64,000 nt of DNA from an uncultured Bacteroides sp. Lineage in GTDB: Bacteria > Bacteroidota > Bacteroidia > Bacteroidales > Bacteroidaceae. Made by a program: the position numbers and the translations under genes. The notes below the pieces were generated by a model, which was not told the origin of the DNA, did no database searches, and saw only the letters and a list, made by a program, of their open reading frames with translations. Positions 37,370 to 47,861 of this stretch are shown in pieces. The DNA lies in the NCBI GenBank assembly GCA_902388495.1, contig CABMPP010000010.1, forward strand, positions 1 through 64,000, given 5' to 3'. Position 1 is the stretch's first letter, and every line of letters begins with the position of its first letter.

Positions 37370-39418
37370 ATGCAAAAAGGAAATATTGGGGTAACTACCG
37401 AGAACATTTTCCCCGTCATCAAAAAGTTTTTGTACAGCGATCATGAGATTTTTCTTCGCGAGTTAGTGTCTAATGCCGTTGATGCCACTCAGAAGTTGAA
37501 GACACTGTCTTCTATCGGTGAATTCAAAGGTGAAGTAGGCGATTTAACCGTACATGTTTCTTTGGGAAAAGATACGATTACCGTATCCGATCATGGTATT
37601 GGCCTGACTGCAGAAGAAATCGACAAATACATCAATCAGATAGCGTTCTCCGGAGCCAATGACTTCCTGGAAAAGTACAAGAACGATGCAAATGCCATCA
37701 TCGGTCACTTCGGACTTGGTTTCTATTCTGCCTTTATGGTGGCCAAGAAGGTTGAAATCATCACTAAATCCTATCAGGAAGGTGCCCAGGCTGTGAAGTG
37801 GACTTGCGATGGTAGTCCTGAGTTTACGATTGAAGATGCAAAAAAGGAAGACCGCGGTACGGATATCGTTCTTTATATTGACGATGATTGCAAGGAATTC
37901 CTTGAAGAAGCACGTATTTCTTCCCTGTTGAAGAAATATTGTAGCTTCCTCCCTATTCCTGTGGCCTTCGGCAAGAAGAAAGAATGGAAAGACGGCAAGC
38001 AGGTTGAAACAGCCGAAGATAATATAATCAACGATGCAAATCCTTTGTGGACACTGAAACCCAGTGAGTTGAAAGATGAGGATTATAAGAAGTTCTATCG
38101 CGACCTTTATCTGATGTCCGACGAGCCATTGTTCTGGATTCATCTGAATGTGGATTATCCGTTCCATCTTACAGGTATTCTGTACTTCCCGAAAGTAAAG
38201 AGCAATATCGAACTGAATAAAAACAAAATACAACTTTATTGTAACCAGGTGTATGTGACGGATTCAGTGGAAGGTATCGTTCCCGACTTCCTGACTCTAC
38301 TGCATGGTGTGCTCGATTCACCGGATATTCCGTTGAACGTATCCCGTTCTTACTTGCAGAGCGATGCCAACGTGAAGAAGATTTCTACATATATCACAAA
38401 GAAAGTATCTGATCGTCTGCAGTCTATCTTCAAGAACGACCGCAAGCAGTTCGAAGAAAAGTGGAATGATTTGAAGATCTTCATCAATTACGGAATGCTT
38501 ACTCAAGAGGATTTCTATGACAGAGCCAAAGATTTTGCCCTTTTCACCGATACCGACAGCAAGCATTATACTTTTGAAGAGTATAAAACGTTGATCAAAG
38601 ACAATCAGACAGATAAGGACGGAAGCCTGATTTATCTGTATGCCAACAATAAGGATGAACAATTCAGCTACATCGAAGCAGCTAAAAACAAAGGCTACAA
38701 CGTGTTGCTGATGGACGGCCAACTGGATATTGCATTGGTGAGCATGCTGGAGCAGAAGTTCGAGAAAGTCCGCTTCACTCGTGTAGATAGTGATGTGATT
38801 GACAATCTGATTGTTAAGGAAGAAAAGAAAGGCGAAACTTTGGAAGCCGGCAAGCAAGAAGCCTTGTCTGCCATCTTCAAGAGCCAACTGCCGAAGATGG
38901 ATAAGACAGAGTTTAACATCATGGCACAAGCCTTGGGAGAAACTGCTTCTCCGGTTATGATCACTCAGAGCGAGTACATGCGCCGTATGAAGGAAATGGC
39001 TAATATCCAGGCCGGAATGAGTTTCTATGGCGAAATGCCTGACATGTTCAATCTGGTATTGAACTCAGACCATAAACTGGTGAAAGAGGTACTGGCAGAT
39101 GAAGACAAGGAATGTGCAGCTGCTGTTGCTCCGGTTCAGAAGGAAATGGAGGATGTGGACAAACGTCGCAATGAGCTGAAGAAGAAACAAGAAGGCAAGA
39201 AGGACGAGGATATTCCTACAGCCGAAAAAGATGAGGTGAACGAACTGGATAAGAAGTGGGATGAACTGAAAGCCCGGAAAGAAGGCATATTTGCAGGTTA
39301 TGCAGCTAATAACAAGGTGGTTCGCCAGTTGATAGATTTGGCACTACTGCAAAATGGAATGCTGAAAGGTGAAGCTCTGAACAACTTCGTCAAGAGAAGT
39401 ATCGACCTGATAAAGTAA
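37370..39418 (+). CDS. htpG: Chaperone protein HtpG (Hsp90)
   Basis: A 682-aa Hsp90. The N-terminal GHKL ATPase shows LVSNAVDATQKL near residue 35, VSDHGIGLTAEEI near 75 and GHFGLGFYSAFMV near 105. The middle domain has NVSRSYLQSD near 325. A Lys/Glu-rich C-terminal segment near 585-630 precedes the dimerisation helices. It follows clpC, giving a two-gene heat-shock cluster with separate terminators. Confidence 0.96.
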   Translation: MQKGNIGVTTENIFPVIKKFLYSDHEIFLRELVSNAVDATQKLKTLSSIGEFKGEVGDLTVHVSLGKDTITVSDHGIGLTAEEIDKYINQIAFSGANDFLEKYKNDANAIIGHFGLGFYSAFMVAKKVEIITKSYQEGAQAVKWTCDGSPEFTIEDAKKEDRGTDIVLYIDDDCKEFLEEARISSLLKKYCSFLPIPVAFGKKKEWKDGKQVETAEDNIINDANPLWTLKPSELKDEDYKKFYRDLYLMSDEPLFWIHLNVDYPFHLTGILYFPKVKSNIELNKNKIQLYCNQVYVTDSVEGIVPDFLTLLHGVLDSPDIPLNVSRSYLQSDANVKKISTYITKKVSDRLQSIFKNDRKQFEEKWNDLKIFINYGMLTQEDFYDRAKDFALFTDTDSKHYTFEEYKTLIKDNQTDKDGSLIYLYANNKDEQFSYIEAAKNKGYNVLLMDGQLDIALVSMLEQKFEKVRFTRVDSDVIDNLIVKEEKKGETLEAGKQEALSAIFKSQLPKMDKTEFNIMAQALGETASPVMITQSEYMRRMKEMANIQAGMSFYGEMPDMFNLVLNSDHKLVKEVLADEDKECAAAVAPVQKEMEDVDKRRNELKKKQEGKKDEDIPTAEKDEVNELDKKWDELKARKEGIFAGYAANNKVVRQLIDLALLQNGMLKGEALNNFVKRSIDLIK

Positions 39419-39449
39419 GCCCCTTTAAATTTGCATATATAATAGATGC

Positions 39450-39490
39450 AAGGGTATTGTGATTCGTAAGAGTTGCAATACCCTTTTTTA
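39450..39490 (+). terminator. htpG terminator
   Basis: AAGGGTATTG (39450-39459) pairs with CAATACCCTT (39476-39485), followed by T residues. Confidence 0.88.
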
Positions 39491-39606
39491 TTTCTTTTTG
39501 CTGCTGTCATTACGTTTTTTTCCGTTGAATACGAAGTTTTTGGAAACTATTGCCTATATTTGAGCATTGAACGTTTAACATATATTTTACTCGGAATATC
39601 ATAGAC

Positions 39607-41901
39607 ATGAAAAGGTTTCTTCTGTTTTTGTCATTTCTTCTATGTCTCTTGCCGCTTCTGCAAGCTCAGAAGGTGGGGCTTGTGTTGAGTGGCGGTGGTG
39701 CAAAAGGTATGACGCACATTGGCATTATCCGGGCGCTGGAAGAAAACAACATTCCCATTGATTACGTTACCGGGACGTCTATGGGAGCCATAATCGGTTC
39801 TCTCTATGCTATGGGATATTCTCCGGATGATATGGAAGCATTGCTGCGTTCGCCCGACTTCAAACGCTGGTACTCCGGTAAGGTAGAGCCGGAATATGAA
39901 TATTATTTTAAGAAAAACCGCCCTTCGCCGGAGTTCTTCAATATTCGTTTTGCCTTTAAGGATTCGATGCATGTAAAGCCGCAGATACTTCCTACCAGTA
40001 TGGTCAATCCGATACAGATGAACCTGGTATTTGTAGAACTGTTTGCGCGTGCTACGGCTGCATGTGACGGTGACTTCAATAATCTCTTTGTCCCTTTCCG
40101 TTGTGTTGCTTCCGATGTATACAATAAAAAGCCGCTTATCTTGAAGAACGGTGATTTAGGGGACGCTGTGCGTGCTTCCATGAGCTTTCCGTTTGTCTTT
40201 AAACCGATTGAGATAGATAGTGTACTGGCTTATGACGGAGGTATTTACAACAATTTCCCTACAGATGTGATGCGGGAGGATTTTCATCCGGAAGTTATTA
40301 TCGGCAGTGTGGTAGCTGCCAATCCCAGTAAGCCTAAAGAGAATGACTTGATGAGTCAGTTGGAGAATATGATTATGCAAAAGACAGATTACTCCATTCC
40401 GGACTCATTGGGGATAGTGATGAATTTTAAATATGATGACGTCAATTTGCTGGATTTTGACCGTTTGCAGGAATTGCATGACATTGGCTATAACCGGACT
40501 ATCAGCATGATGGATTCTATAAAAAGCCGCATTCATCGAAGGGTGAACCCCGATAATGTGCGTCTGAGGCGTCTGGTCTTTCGGAGTAATCTGCCTCAAT
40601 TCCGCTTTCGGGATATCTATATAGACGGAGCTAATGCCCAGCAGCAAGCTTATATCAAGAAAGAATTCCATGATGAAGATTATGAGGTCTTTACTTATGA
40701 GGACTTGAAACGCGGTTATTTCCGCTTGCTGGCCGACAATATGATATCGGAAATAGTTCCTCATGCCGTTTATGATTCTGAATCGGACTTGTATGAGTTG
40801 CATTTGAAAGTCAAGATGGAAGATAACCTCTCCGTACGGGTGGGCGGAAGTGTTTCCACTACCAGCTCCAATCAGGTGTACTTGGGACTGGGATATCAGA
40901 ACCTGAATTATAATTCGAAAGAATTCACTTTCGATGGACAGATAGGCAAGGTTTATAATAATGCCCAGTTTATGGCGAGGATTGATTTTCCCACCCATAT
41001 TCCGACGTCTTATCGTTTTATAGCCTCTATCAGTACGTTCGATTACTATAAGAAGGATAAATTATTCTCCAAGAATGACAAACCGTCATTCAACTCGAAA
41101 GACGAGCGTTTCGTAAAGTTTATGGTTGCCTTGCCTTTCCTGGCTAATAAGCGTGCTGAGTTTAGTTTGGGGTATGGCAAATTGGAAGATAATTACTTTC
41201 AATCCAGCATTATAGATTTTGATAAAGACCGTTCCGATAGAAGTACTTATCGATTGTTTGGGGGATCTATAGGTTTTTATGGAAGTACTCTTAATACACG
41301 GCAATATGCCACCAAGGGATATTTAGAAAAGCTGGTTGCCCAGATTTTCACAGGAAAAGAGAAATTTGATCCGGGAAATCCAAAGGAAAGAAGTTCTGTA
41401 AAAGACCGACAGTCGTGGCTGCAAATTTCTTATATGAAAGAAGCTTATCATACGATGGGGCCTAAATTCACGTTGGGATGGATGGCAGAAGCATTGTATT
41501 CATCGAAGAATTTCTCTGAAAACTATACGGCAACAATGATGCAAGCGGGAGAATTCTCACCAACCCCGCATAGCAAATTGGTGTATAACCAGGCTTTCCG
41601 TGCCAATCAGTTCATGGCGGCCGGTATTAAACCGATCTATGTATTGAATGACATGTTCCAGTTCCGTACCGAGTTTTATGGTTTTATGCCGATTTTTCCA
41701 ATAGAAAGGAACAGCCAGAATAAGGCTTATTATGGAAAAGCCTTTTCTCACTTTGAATATATGGGAGAAGTTTCAGTAATCTGCCAACTGCCTTTTGGTG
41801 CCATATCAGCTTATGTAAATCATTATAGCTCACCGAGAAGGGAGTGGAATGTGGGATTGAGCATCGGTTGGCAATTGTTTAACTACCGCTTCGTGGAATA
41901 A
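39607..41901 (+). CDS. Patatin-like phospholipase with POTRA and outer-membrane beta-barrel
   Basis: A 764-aa exported protein. Signal peptide MKRFLLFLSFLLCLLPLLQA-Q. The patatin domain (25-310) has oxyanion loop SGGGAKG, nucleophile elbow GTSMG with its Ser near residue 59, and the DGG of the Ser-Asp dyad near 215. A POTRA-like segment (FRFRDIYIDGANAQQQAYI, about 340-400) follows. The final 350 residues alternate aromatic and polar like a BamA/TamA-type barrel. This is the type Vd (PlpD/FplA-like) arrangement. A TATATTTG -7 box lies at 39555-39562. Confidence 0.92.
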   Translation: MKRFLLFLSFLLCLLPLLQAQKVGLVLSGGGAKGMTHIGIIRALEENNIPIDYVTGTSMGAIIGSLYAMGYSPDDMEALLRSPDFKRWYSGKVEPEYEYYFKKNRPSPEFFNIRFAFKDSMHVKPQILPTSMVNPIQMNLVFVELFARATAACDGDFNNLFVPFRCVASDVYNKKPLILKNGDLGDAVRASMSFPFVFKPIEIDSVLAYDGGIYNNFPTDVMREDFHPEVIIGSVVAANPSKPKENDLMSQLENMIMQKTDYSIPDSLGIVMNFKYDDVNLLDFDRLQELHDIGYNRTISMMDSIKSRIHRRVNPDNVRLRRLVFRSNLPQFRFRDIYIDGANAQQQAYIKKEFHDEDYEVFTYEDLKRGYFRLLADNMISEIVPHAVYDSESDLYELHLKVKMEDNLSVRVGGSVSTTSSNQVYLGLGYQNLNYNSKEFTFDGQIGKVYNNAQFMARIDFPTHIPTSYRFIASISTFDYYKKDKLFSKNDKPSFNSKDERFVKFMVALPFLANKRAEFSLGYGKLEDNYFQSSIIDFDKDRSDRSTYRLFGGSIGFYGSTLNTRQYATKGYLEKLVAQIFTGKEKFDPGNPKERSSVKDRQSWLQISYMKEAYHTMGPKFTLGWMAEALYSSKNFSENYTATMMQAGEFSPTPHSKLVYNQAFRANQFMAAGIKPIYVLNDMFQFRTEFYGFMPIFPIERNSQNKAYYGKAFSHFEYMGEVSVICQLPFGAISAYVNHYSSPRREWNVGLSIGWQLFNYRFVE

Positions 41902-41929
41902 AATTTCTTCAAAAAAAGTTTGCGCATAG

Positions 41930-41960
41930 TTTGCTAATTCGGAAAAAGTACGTATCTTTG
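41930..41960 (+). promoter_or_regulatory. tRNA-Arg promoter
   Basis: TTTG (41930-41933), a 19-nt spacer and TATCTTTG (41953-41960) form a near-ideal Bacteroides housekeeping promoter, 17 nt before the first tRNA. Confidence 0.85.
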
Positions 41961-41977
41961 CACCCGTTAAACGAAAA

Positions 41978-42051
41978 GGCCGCGTAGCTCAACTGAATAG
42001 AGTAGCTGACTACGGATCAGCCGGTTACAGGTTTGAATCCTGTCGCGGTCA
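41978..42051 (+). tRNA. tRNA-Arg(ACG), copy 1
   Basis: A 74-nt cloverleaf. Acceptor GGCCGCG pairs with CGCGGTC, the D stem is GCTC/GAGT, the anticodon stem is GCTGA/TCAGC with loop CTACGGA (anticodon ACG), and the T arm is ACAGG-TTTGAAT-CCTGT with discriminator A. No CCA is encoded. Confidence 0.95.
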
Positions 42052-42068
42052 CTCTAAAAATAACAAAC

Positions 42069-42142
42069 GGTCGCGTAGCTCAACTGAATAGAGTAGCTGA
42101 CTACGGATCAGCCGGTTACAGGTTTGAATCCTGTCGCGATCA
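42069..42142 (+). tRNA. tRNA-Arg(ACG), copy 2
   Basis: A tandem duplicate of the preceding tRNA, 17 nt downstream. It differs only in the third acceptor pair (C-G changed to T-A on both strands, GGTCGCG/CGCGATC), so the fold is preserved. Confidence 0.95.
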
Positions 42143-42148
42143 CAAAAT

Positions 42149-42178
42149 CCTCTGCAAGTTTTCTTGTGGAGGTTTTTT
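42149..42178 (+). terminator. tRNA-Arg operon terminator
   Basis: A 10-bp stem (42149-42158 with 42163-42172, two G-U pairs) has loop TTTT and is followed by a T6 tract. Confidence 0.88.
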
Positions 42179-42224
42179 GTGTGAACACCATTCTTCTTCT
42201 ACCTGTTCGCAGCAGCTCTGCAAC

Positions 42225-42277
42225 TTGTTGTATACAACAACGCCACCAGCTTGCGTCAATACTGCAAACTGATGGCG
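42225..42277. other. 16-bp palindrome followed by a stem-loop
   Basis: TTGTTGTATACAACAA (42225-42240) is a perfect palindrome. It abuts an interrupted stem (CGCCA/TGGCG, CAG/CTG, TTGC/GCAA) at 42241-42277. The pair lies downstream of dapA and may be its terminator. Confidence 0.55.
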
Positions 42278-42309
42278 TCTTTATAGCTTAATTTTCTGTT
42301 CTTCTGTTT

Positions 42310-43203
42310 TTAGCACTTGATGTTCAGCTCGTCCAGAATCTTGCGCATGGCCTCAAAAGTGGTGATTCGCGTGGGTACCAATGGCAGTCGGAGCTTGTTT
42401 TCAATCATTCCCATTACATTCAACATGGCTTTTACGCCTGCAGGATTGCCATCCACAAACAAAAGCTTGAATAATTCTGCAAATTTATGGTGAATGGTCA
42501 ATGCATTTGCGTAATCTCCACGTAATGCCAAACGCACCATGCGGCTGAATTCACGCGGAAAAGCATTTCCAATCACAGAGATAATGCCGACTGCTCCTAA
42601 GGTAATCAAGGGGAAGGTAATGCCATCATCGCCCGAAATAACATCGAAATTGGCAGGTTTATTCTTGATGATATCATCCATTTGTGTAATGTCCCCCGAG
42701 GCTTCCTTGATAGCTATCACATTTTTGAAGTCACGTGCAATGCGCAAGGTAGTTTCGGCTTTCATGTTCACACCGGTACGGCCGGGAACGTTGTAAAGCA
42801 CAATAGGCAAGTCGGTTGCTGCGGCAATTGCTTTGTAATGTTGGTATATACCTTCTTGCGAAGGCTTATTGTAATACGGAACAACGGAAAGAATCGCGTC
42901 GACTCCGGTGAAATCATCGTTTTTCAGTGTTTCTACTATGGCACGGGTATTATTTCCACCTACACCAAGCAGAATAGGTATTCTTCCGTTCACACGTTCG
43001 ATGACCATTTTCTTGATTTTCTTCTTTTCATCCTCCGTCAGTGTCGGAGTTTCTGCCGTGGTGCCAAGCACGCACAGAAAATCGGTATTGTTTTGAAGTT
43101 GATAGTCTACTAAACGCATCAACGCATCATAGTCAACGCTTTCATCCTCTTTAAATGGAGTGATAAGCGCTACCCCCATTCCTTTCAATCTTGTCTGTAT
43201 CAT
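42310..43203 (-). CDS. dapA: 4-hydroxy-tetrahydrodipicolinate synthase
   Basis: A class I aldolase that condenses pyruvate with aspartate semialdehyde, the first committed step of lysine/diaminopimelate synthesis. It is 297 aa. It shows GTTAETPTL near residue 48, Tyr in LYNVPGRTG near 137 and the Schiff-base Lys in AIKEASGD near 166. It is monocistronic. A TACTTTTG -7 box lies on the minus strand at 43246-43239, with TTTG 22 nt upstream of it. Confidence 0.96.
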   Translation of the reverse strand: MIQTRLKGMGVALITPFKEDESVDYDALMRLVDYQLQNNTDFLCVLGTTAETPTLTEDEKKKIKKMVIERVNGRIPILLGVGGNNTRAIVETLKNDDFTGVDAILSVVPYYNKPSQEGIYQHYKAIAAATDLPIVLYNVPGRTGVNMKAETTLRIARDFKNVIAIKEASGDITQMDDIIKNKPANFDVISGDDGITFPLITLGAVGIISVIGNAFPREFSRMVRLALRGDYANALTIHHKFAELFKLLFVDGNPAGVKAMLNVMGMIENKLRLPLVPTRITTFEAMRKILDELNIKC

Positions 43204-43238
43204 GAGTATTATAAAGTAATCTCTAATTAAATGACTCG

Positions 43239-43272
43239 CAAAAGTACGAATTTTTTCGATTTCCCCTACAAA
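43239..43272 (-). promoter_or_regulatory. dapA promoter
   Basis: On the minus strand TTTG (43272-43269) is separated by 22 nt from TACTTTTG (43246-43239), 36 nt before the dapA start. Confidence 0.65.
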
Positions 43273-43306
43273 TATAAGCCATAAAAAAGCTTTTCGTAGA
43301 AATTTG

Positions 43307-45304
43307 TTAGGATATCAGGGCTAAAAACTCATCTTCGCTCATTATCTTCACCCCTAATTTCTGGGCTTTTTCCAGTTTGGCAGGCCCCATATTTTCTCCC
43401 GCCAGGATAAAGCTGGTTTTGGCAGAGATGCTACCTACGTTTTTCCCTCCGTTCTTCTCGATCAGATCTTTGTATTCGTCTCTTGAATGGTGGGCAAATA
43501 CGCCGCTGATGACGATGGACTGACCTGCAAGCTTATCGGTATATCCGCTTAGGTCTTCTTCTTTCTGGAAGAATTGCAATCCGGCTGTTTTTAAGCGGTT
43601 TACCAACTCCCGATTGGATGGATTAGCAAAATAAAGAATGATGCTTTGCGCTATTTTTTCACCGATTTCATCGATGTTTTTCAGCTTTTCAAGATCGGCA
43701 TCTTCCAATTCCTCAATGTCTCTGAACGACTTGGCAATCTTCTTGGCAACGGTTTCTCCTACAAAGCGGATGCCCAATGCAAAAAGCACTCTTTCGAAGG
43801 GAACTTCCTTGCTGGCGGCAATGCCTTTAATGATGTTGTCGGCAGACTTTTCCCCCATTCGTTCCAGGTTCTTGATGTCGTCTGCTTTTAGTTGATATAG
43901 GTCTGCTGTATCTTTTATCAGCCCCAGCCGATAGAACATGTCCACGGTTTCCGGTCCCAGTCCGTCTATGTTCATGGCCTTACGGCTGATGAAATGCTCT
44001 ATTTTGCCTTTTATCTGGGGCGGGCAAGCTGTTTCATTGGGGCAATAATGGGCCGCTTCTCCTTCGTAACGTATTAATTTACTGCCACATTCGGGGCAGT
44101 GCGTGATGAATCTTATCTTTTCACCGATAAGTATGCTGCGGGCGTCTTTATCCACTCCGGTTATTTTCGGAATGATTTCTCCGCCTTTTTCCACATAAAC
44201 CATGTCGCCTATGTGCAAATCCAGTCCTTCTATGATATCTGCATTATGGAGGGAGGCTCTTTTCACGATGGTGCCGGATAGCTGTACGGGATCCAGATTG
44301 GCCACCGGAGTTACGGCACCCGTACGTCCTACCTGGTAGGTTACCTTATTCAGGCGTGTCAATGCCCGTTCTGCCTGAAACTTATAGGCAATGGCCCAAC
44401 GGGGGGATTTAGCGGTGAAACCGAGGTTTTTCTGCTGCTTCAAACTATTGACCTTTAGCACAATACCATCTGTTGCTACTGGCATATTCTTGCGTTCGGT
44501 GTCCCAATACCGGATGTATTCGAATATCTCTTCCAGGCTGTGTGCTTTTCTCATGTGCTCTGAGATTTTAAATCCCCAGCTGGCTGCTTTTTGCAAGTTC
44601 TCGTAATGTCCGTCACAAGGTAATTCTTCTCCCAGCAAATAGTATAAATAAGCATCGAGTTTGCGCGAAGCTACGATAGCAGAGTTTTGCAGTTTCAATG
44701 TTCCCGAAGCCGCATTGCGGGGATTAGCAAAGAGCGGTTCTTCCCGTGCTTCTTTTTCACGGTTCAGCTCTTCAAATACAACCCAGGGCATCAGGATTTC
44801 CCCTCTGATTTCAAATAGCTTAGGATAGTCTCCATGCAGAACCAGTGGGATGGTACGTATTGTTTTTACGTTATCTGTCACGTCATCGCCTTTTTCACCG
44901 TCACCACGGGTGACGGCGCGCACCAGCTTACCGTCCTCGTAAGTCAGCGAAATAGAAGTACCGTCATACTTCAGTTCGCAGCAGATTTCAAAGTCTTCAT
45001 TCAGTGCTTTCTTTACGCGGTCGTAAAAGTCTGTCACCTCACTTTCGGAATAGGTGTTTCCTAATGAAAGCATCGGATATTTATGTGCTACTTGCGTGAA
45101 ATTCTTGTTTATATCGCTTCCTACGCGCATGGTAGGCGAATTGTCATCCTGATATTCAGGATGTTCCTTTTCCAGATCTTGTAGCTCACGCATCATGTCA
45201 TCAAATTCCTTATCAGATATCTCGGGAGCATTCAGAACATAATAATTGTAGTTGTGCCGATGCAGCTCGGCACGCAGTTGGTCTATCTTTTCCTTTACAG
45301 TCAT
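43307..45304 (-). CDS. ligA: NAD-dependent DNA ligase LigA
   Basis: It seals nicks using NAD+. It is 665 aa. Domains are Ia (1-65), adenylation domain with the lysine motif [11 protein letters not shown] near residue 112, OB fold, Zn finger with CPECGSKL and [11 protein letters not shown] near 405-430, HhH repeats (480-570) and a C-terminal BRCT ([16 protein letters not shown]). It is divergent from trmD, with 77 bp between the starts; a minus-strand TATTTTTG -7 box is at 45335-45328. Confidence 0.97.
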   Translation of the reverse strand: MTVKEKIDQLRAELHRHNYNYYVLNAPEISDKEFDDMMRELQDLEKEHPEYQDDNSPTMRVGSDINKNFTQVAHKYPMLSLGNTYSESEVTDFYDRVKKALNEDFEICCELKYDGTSISLTYEDGKLVRAVTRGDGEKGDDVTDNVKTIRTIPLVLHGDYPKLFEIRGEILMPWVVFEELNREKEAREEPLFANPRNAASGTLKLQNSAIVASRKLDAYLYYLLGEELPCDGHYENLQKAASWGFKISEHMRKAHSLEEIFEYIRYWDTERKNMPVATDGIVLKVNSLKQQKNLGFTAKSPRWAIAYKFQAERALTRLNKVTYQVGRTGAVTPVANLDPVQLSGTIVKRASLHNADIIEGLDLHIGDMVYVEKGGEIIPKITGVDKDARSILIGEKIRFITHCPECGSKLIRYEGEAAHYCPNETACPPQIKGKIEHFISRKAMNIDGLGPETVDMFYRLGLIKDTADLYQLKADDIKNLERMGEKSADNIIKGIAASKEVPFERVLFALGIRFVGETVAKKIAKSFRDIEELEDADLEKLKNIDEIGEKIAQSIILYFANPSNRELVNRLKTAGLQFFQKEEDLSGYTDKLAGQSIVISGVFAHHSRDEYKDLIEKNGGKNVGSISAKTSFILAGENMGPAKLEKAQKLGVKIMSEDEFLALIS

Positions 45305-45357
45305 AGCGATTTCGGATTGTTTGAACGCAAAAATACGGGTTTCTACCCGAATATTTG

Positions 45358-45365
45358 TATTTTTG
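45358..45365 (+). promoter_or_regulatory. Putative trmD -7 box
   Basis: TATTTTTG matches TAnnTTTG, 16 nt before the chosen trmD ATG at 45382. This argues against the upstream in-frame start at 45355. Confidence 0.55.
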
Positions 45366-45381
45366 CAAAAAATTAAAGTTT

Positions 45382-46059
45382 ATGCGTATCGACATCATCA
45401 CTGTTTTGCCGGAGATGATTGAAGGCTTCTTCAATTGCTCCATTATGAAACGTGCTCAGAATAAAGGGCTTGCAGAAATTCATATTCATAATCTCCGCGA
45501 TTATACGGAAGATAAATATCGTCGTGTAGATGATTATCCTTTTGGAGGCTTTGCCGGAATGGTCATGAAGATAGAGCCTATTGAGCGCTGCATCAATGCC
45601 CTGAAGGCTGAACGGGAGTATGATGAGGTGATTTTTACCACTCCGGATGGCGAGCAATTCGACCAGCCGATGGCGAACACCTTGTCGTTAGCCCAAAACC
45701 TGATTATCCTTTGTGGTCATTTCAAGGGAATAGACTACCGTATTCGCGAACATTTCATAACCAAAGAGGTGAGCATCGGCGATTATGTGCTGACTGGAGG
45801 TGAGCTGGCCGCTGCCGTAATGGCAGATGCCATCGTGCGTATTATTCCCGGGGTCATTTCCGATGAGCAGTCCGCTCTTTCCGATTCCTTCCAGGATAAT
45901 TTATTGGCAGCTCCTGTATATACGCGTCCTGCAGAATACAAGGGTTGGAAAGTTCCGGATGTTTTACTCTCCGGCCATGAGGCAAAAATTAAGGAATGGG
46001 AGCTTCAGCAGTCATTGGAAAGAACCCGAAAACTGCGCCCAGATTTATTAGGAGAGTAA
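45382..46059 (+). CDS. trmD: tRNA (guanine37-N1)-methyltransferase TrmD
   Basis: A SPOUT-fold enzyme that methylates G37 of tRNAs. It is 225 aa from the ATG at 45382 ([12 protein letters not shown], the usual N-terminus). The knot shows [11 protein letters not shown] near residue 112 and [16 protein letters not shown] near 130. It converges on the pyrD-pyrK operon across a terminator. Confidence 0.97.
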   Translation: MRIDIITVLPEMIEGFFNCSIMKRAQNKGLAEIHIHNLRDYTEDKYRRVDDYPFGGFAGMVMKIEPIERCINALKAEREYDEVIFTTPDGEQFDQPMANTLSLAQNLIILCGHFKGIDYRIREHFITKEVSIGDYVLTGGELAAAVMADAIVRIIPGVISDEQSALSDSFQDNLLAAPVYTRPAEYKGWKVPDVLLSGHEAKIKEWELQQSLERTRKLRPDLLGE

Positions 46060-46080
46060 TTTACTGATGTAAATAAAAAG

Positions 46081-46114
46081 AAAAAGGACATTCTTGTGGG
46101 AATGTCCTTTTTTA
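46081..46114. terminator. Bidirectional terminator between trmD and pyrD
   Basis: AAAAAGGACATTC (46081-46093) pairs perfectly with GAATGTCCTTTTT (46100-46112). Confidence 0.93.
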
Positions 46115-46151
46115 TGAAATATAGTTGCGAATGGCAATCTTCTGTTTTTAG

Positions 46152-47063
46152 TTATACCTCAAGCGCACCGATTATTTCTTGTACAGACTTAAATCCGTGT
46201 CTCTCAAGATAGTCATTGATACCTTCTGCCACCTTCACCGTTATGGCCGGATCTATGAAGTTTGCCGTACCAATTTGGATGGCAGAGGCGCCTGCAAGCA
46301 TGAATTCCACTGCGTCTTTCCAGTTCATGATACCTCCCAGACCTATGATGGGGATTTTTACCGCCTTGGCAACCTGCCATACCATGCGCAATGCGATGGG
46401 CTTTACGGCTGCACCGGACATACCTCCTGTGACGGTAGAAAGCACGGGACGCCTGCGCTCTGCATCTATGGCCATTCCCAGTAGCGTATTAATGAGCGAC
46501 ACGCTGTCTGCGCCACCATTTTCGGCTGCACGGGCTATTTCCGTGATGTCTGTAACGTTTGGTGAGAGCTTTACGATAAGTGTCTTTTTGTAAACTGAGC
46601 GCACGGCTTTTACCACTTCTTCGGCTCCTTTTGTTGTGACGCCAAATGCCATTCCACCTTGCTTCACATTAGGGCAAGAGATGTTCAACTCTATGGCAGG
46701 AATTTTGTCAAGTTCATTAATGATCGAAGCCGTTTCTACATAATCTTCAATGGCAGAACCCGAAACATTCACAATCATGTTCGTCTGTATGTCTTTGATG
46801 CGTGGATAGATGTGTTCAACAAAGTAATGTACACCCTTATTCTGCAGTCCTACAGCGTTTAACATGCCCGAAGGAGTCTCCGCCATGCGTGGATATGGGT
46901 TGCCTTCACGTTTGTGAAGGGTAGTGCCCTTTACAATTATACCACCTATTCGCGATATATCGATGAAATCGGCAAATTCTTCACCATACCCGAATGTCCC
47001 GGATGCCGTCATAACCGGGTTCTTCATTTGTAGTTCACCAATGTTTACACTTAAATCTGCCAT
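46152..47063 (-). CDS. pyrD: Dihydroorotate dehydrogenase B, catalytic subunit
   Basis: An FMN enzyme of de novo pyrimidine synthesis, class 1B (NAD-linked). It is 303 aa. The catalytic Cys is in [11 protein letters not shown] near residue 132, the FMN lysine is in LIVKLSPN near 165, and glycine loops are [11 protein letters not shown] near 244 and [10 protein letters not shown] near 265. It overlaps the end of pyrK by 13 bp, so the subunits are coupled. Confidence 0.97.
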   Translation of the reverse strand: MADLSVNIGELQMKNPVMTASGTFGYGEEFADFIDISRIGGIIVKGTTLHKREGNPYPRMAETPSGMLNAVGLQNKGVHYFVEHIYPRIKDIQTNMIVNVSGSAIEDYVETASIINELDKIPAIELNISCPNVKQGGMAFGVTTKGAEEVVKAVRSVYKKTLIVKLSPNVTDITEIARAAENGGADSVSLINTLLGMAIDAERRRPVLSTVTGGMSGAAVKPIALRMVWQVAKAVKIPIIGLGGIMNWKDAVEFMLAGASAIQIGTANFIDPAITVKVAEGINDYLERHGFKSVQEIIGALEV

Positions 47064-47827
47064 AATAGTTTGTTTATATTAAAAACCGGACCTTCTTTAC
47101 ATACACACAAATGGCCTTCTGTGGTATTTTCCACACAGCATAGGCAAGCGCCTATACCACACGCCATCATATTCTCCAGAGATACCTCGCAGTTGATACC
47201 TTTACTTTTGGCATATTTTGCCACGGCTACCATCATCGGCTTCGGACCGCAGGTGTATATTTGCTCAAAGTTCACCTTATTTAATATAGAGTGCTGGGTT
47301 ACGTAACCTTTCTCACCATGGCTGCCATCTTCTGTGGTAGTATAAACGTCTCCATAAGCGGCAAACTGTTCCAATTGAAGCAAATCCTTGTCACTCCTGG
47401 CACCCAGCAAGAAGGTGGGTTTGTTGCCGTTTTTAGCCAATTGTTCACCTAAATAAAGCATAGGTGCCGTACCTACACCTCCACCTACTAATAAAAGCTT
47501 GTCGGAGGGCTTTTGGGGCATTGTGAAGCAATTTCCCAAGGGAAGCACTACATTAATTGTATCACCGTTTTGGGCTTCTCCTAAACGCTTAGTTCCGTCA
47601 CCTACAAGTTGAATAAGAAACCATACTTCATTTCTTTGTCTATCTACATAATTGATGGAAATGGGACGGCGTAAAAAAGTAGCTGGTGAGCCATCCACAC
47701 GGATCTCTGCAAATTGTCCCGGAAGCATTTCCGGAAGCGGGGACGAAGAAGTCAATTTCAGCAACACATAGTTGGCATGCAATCGGACGTTTTCAGTCAC
47801 TGTCAGATCTAAAATATATTTTTTCAT
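47051..47827 (-). CDS. pyrK: Dihydroorotate dehydrogenase electron-transfer subunit
   Basis: An FAD/[2Fe-2S] protein passing electrons from PyrD to NAD+. It is 258 aa. It has an FAD-binding barrel with RRPISI near residue 55, the NAD-binding loop [10 protein letters not shown] near 113 and C-terminal cluster cysteines in CGIGACLCC and [10 protein letters not shown]. It is the first gene of the pyrK-pyrD operon; a minus-strand TATCTTTG -7 box is at 47869-47862. Confidence 0.96.
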   Translation of the reverse strand: MKKYILDLTVTENVRLHANYVLLKLTSSSPLPEMLPGQFAEIRVDGSPATFLRRPISINYVDRQRNEVWFLIQLVGDGTKRLGEAQNGDTINVVLPLGNCFTMPQKPSDKLLLVGGGVGTAPMLYLGEQLAKNGNKPTFLLGARSDKDLLQLEQFAAYGDVYTTTEDGSHGEKGYVTQHSILNKVNFEQIYTCGPKPMMVAVAKYAKSKGINCEVSLENMMACGIGACLCCVENTTEGHLCVCKEGPVFNINKLLWQI

Positions 47828-47861
47828 ATTATCTATAAAGAGGAATATTGTCTTTCGGGTA

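Noticed and set aside
42033..42272. 79-aa frame over the second tRNA
   Set aside because: Covers a complete tRNA cloverleaf and its terminator; not a gene.
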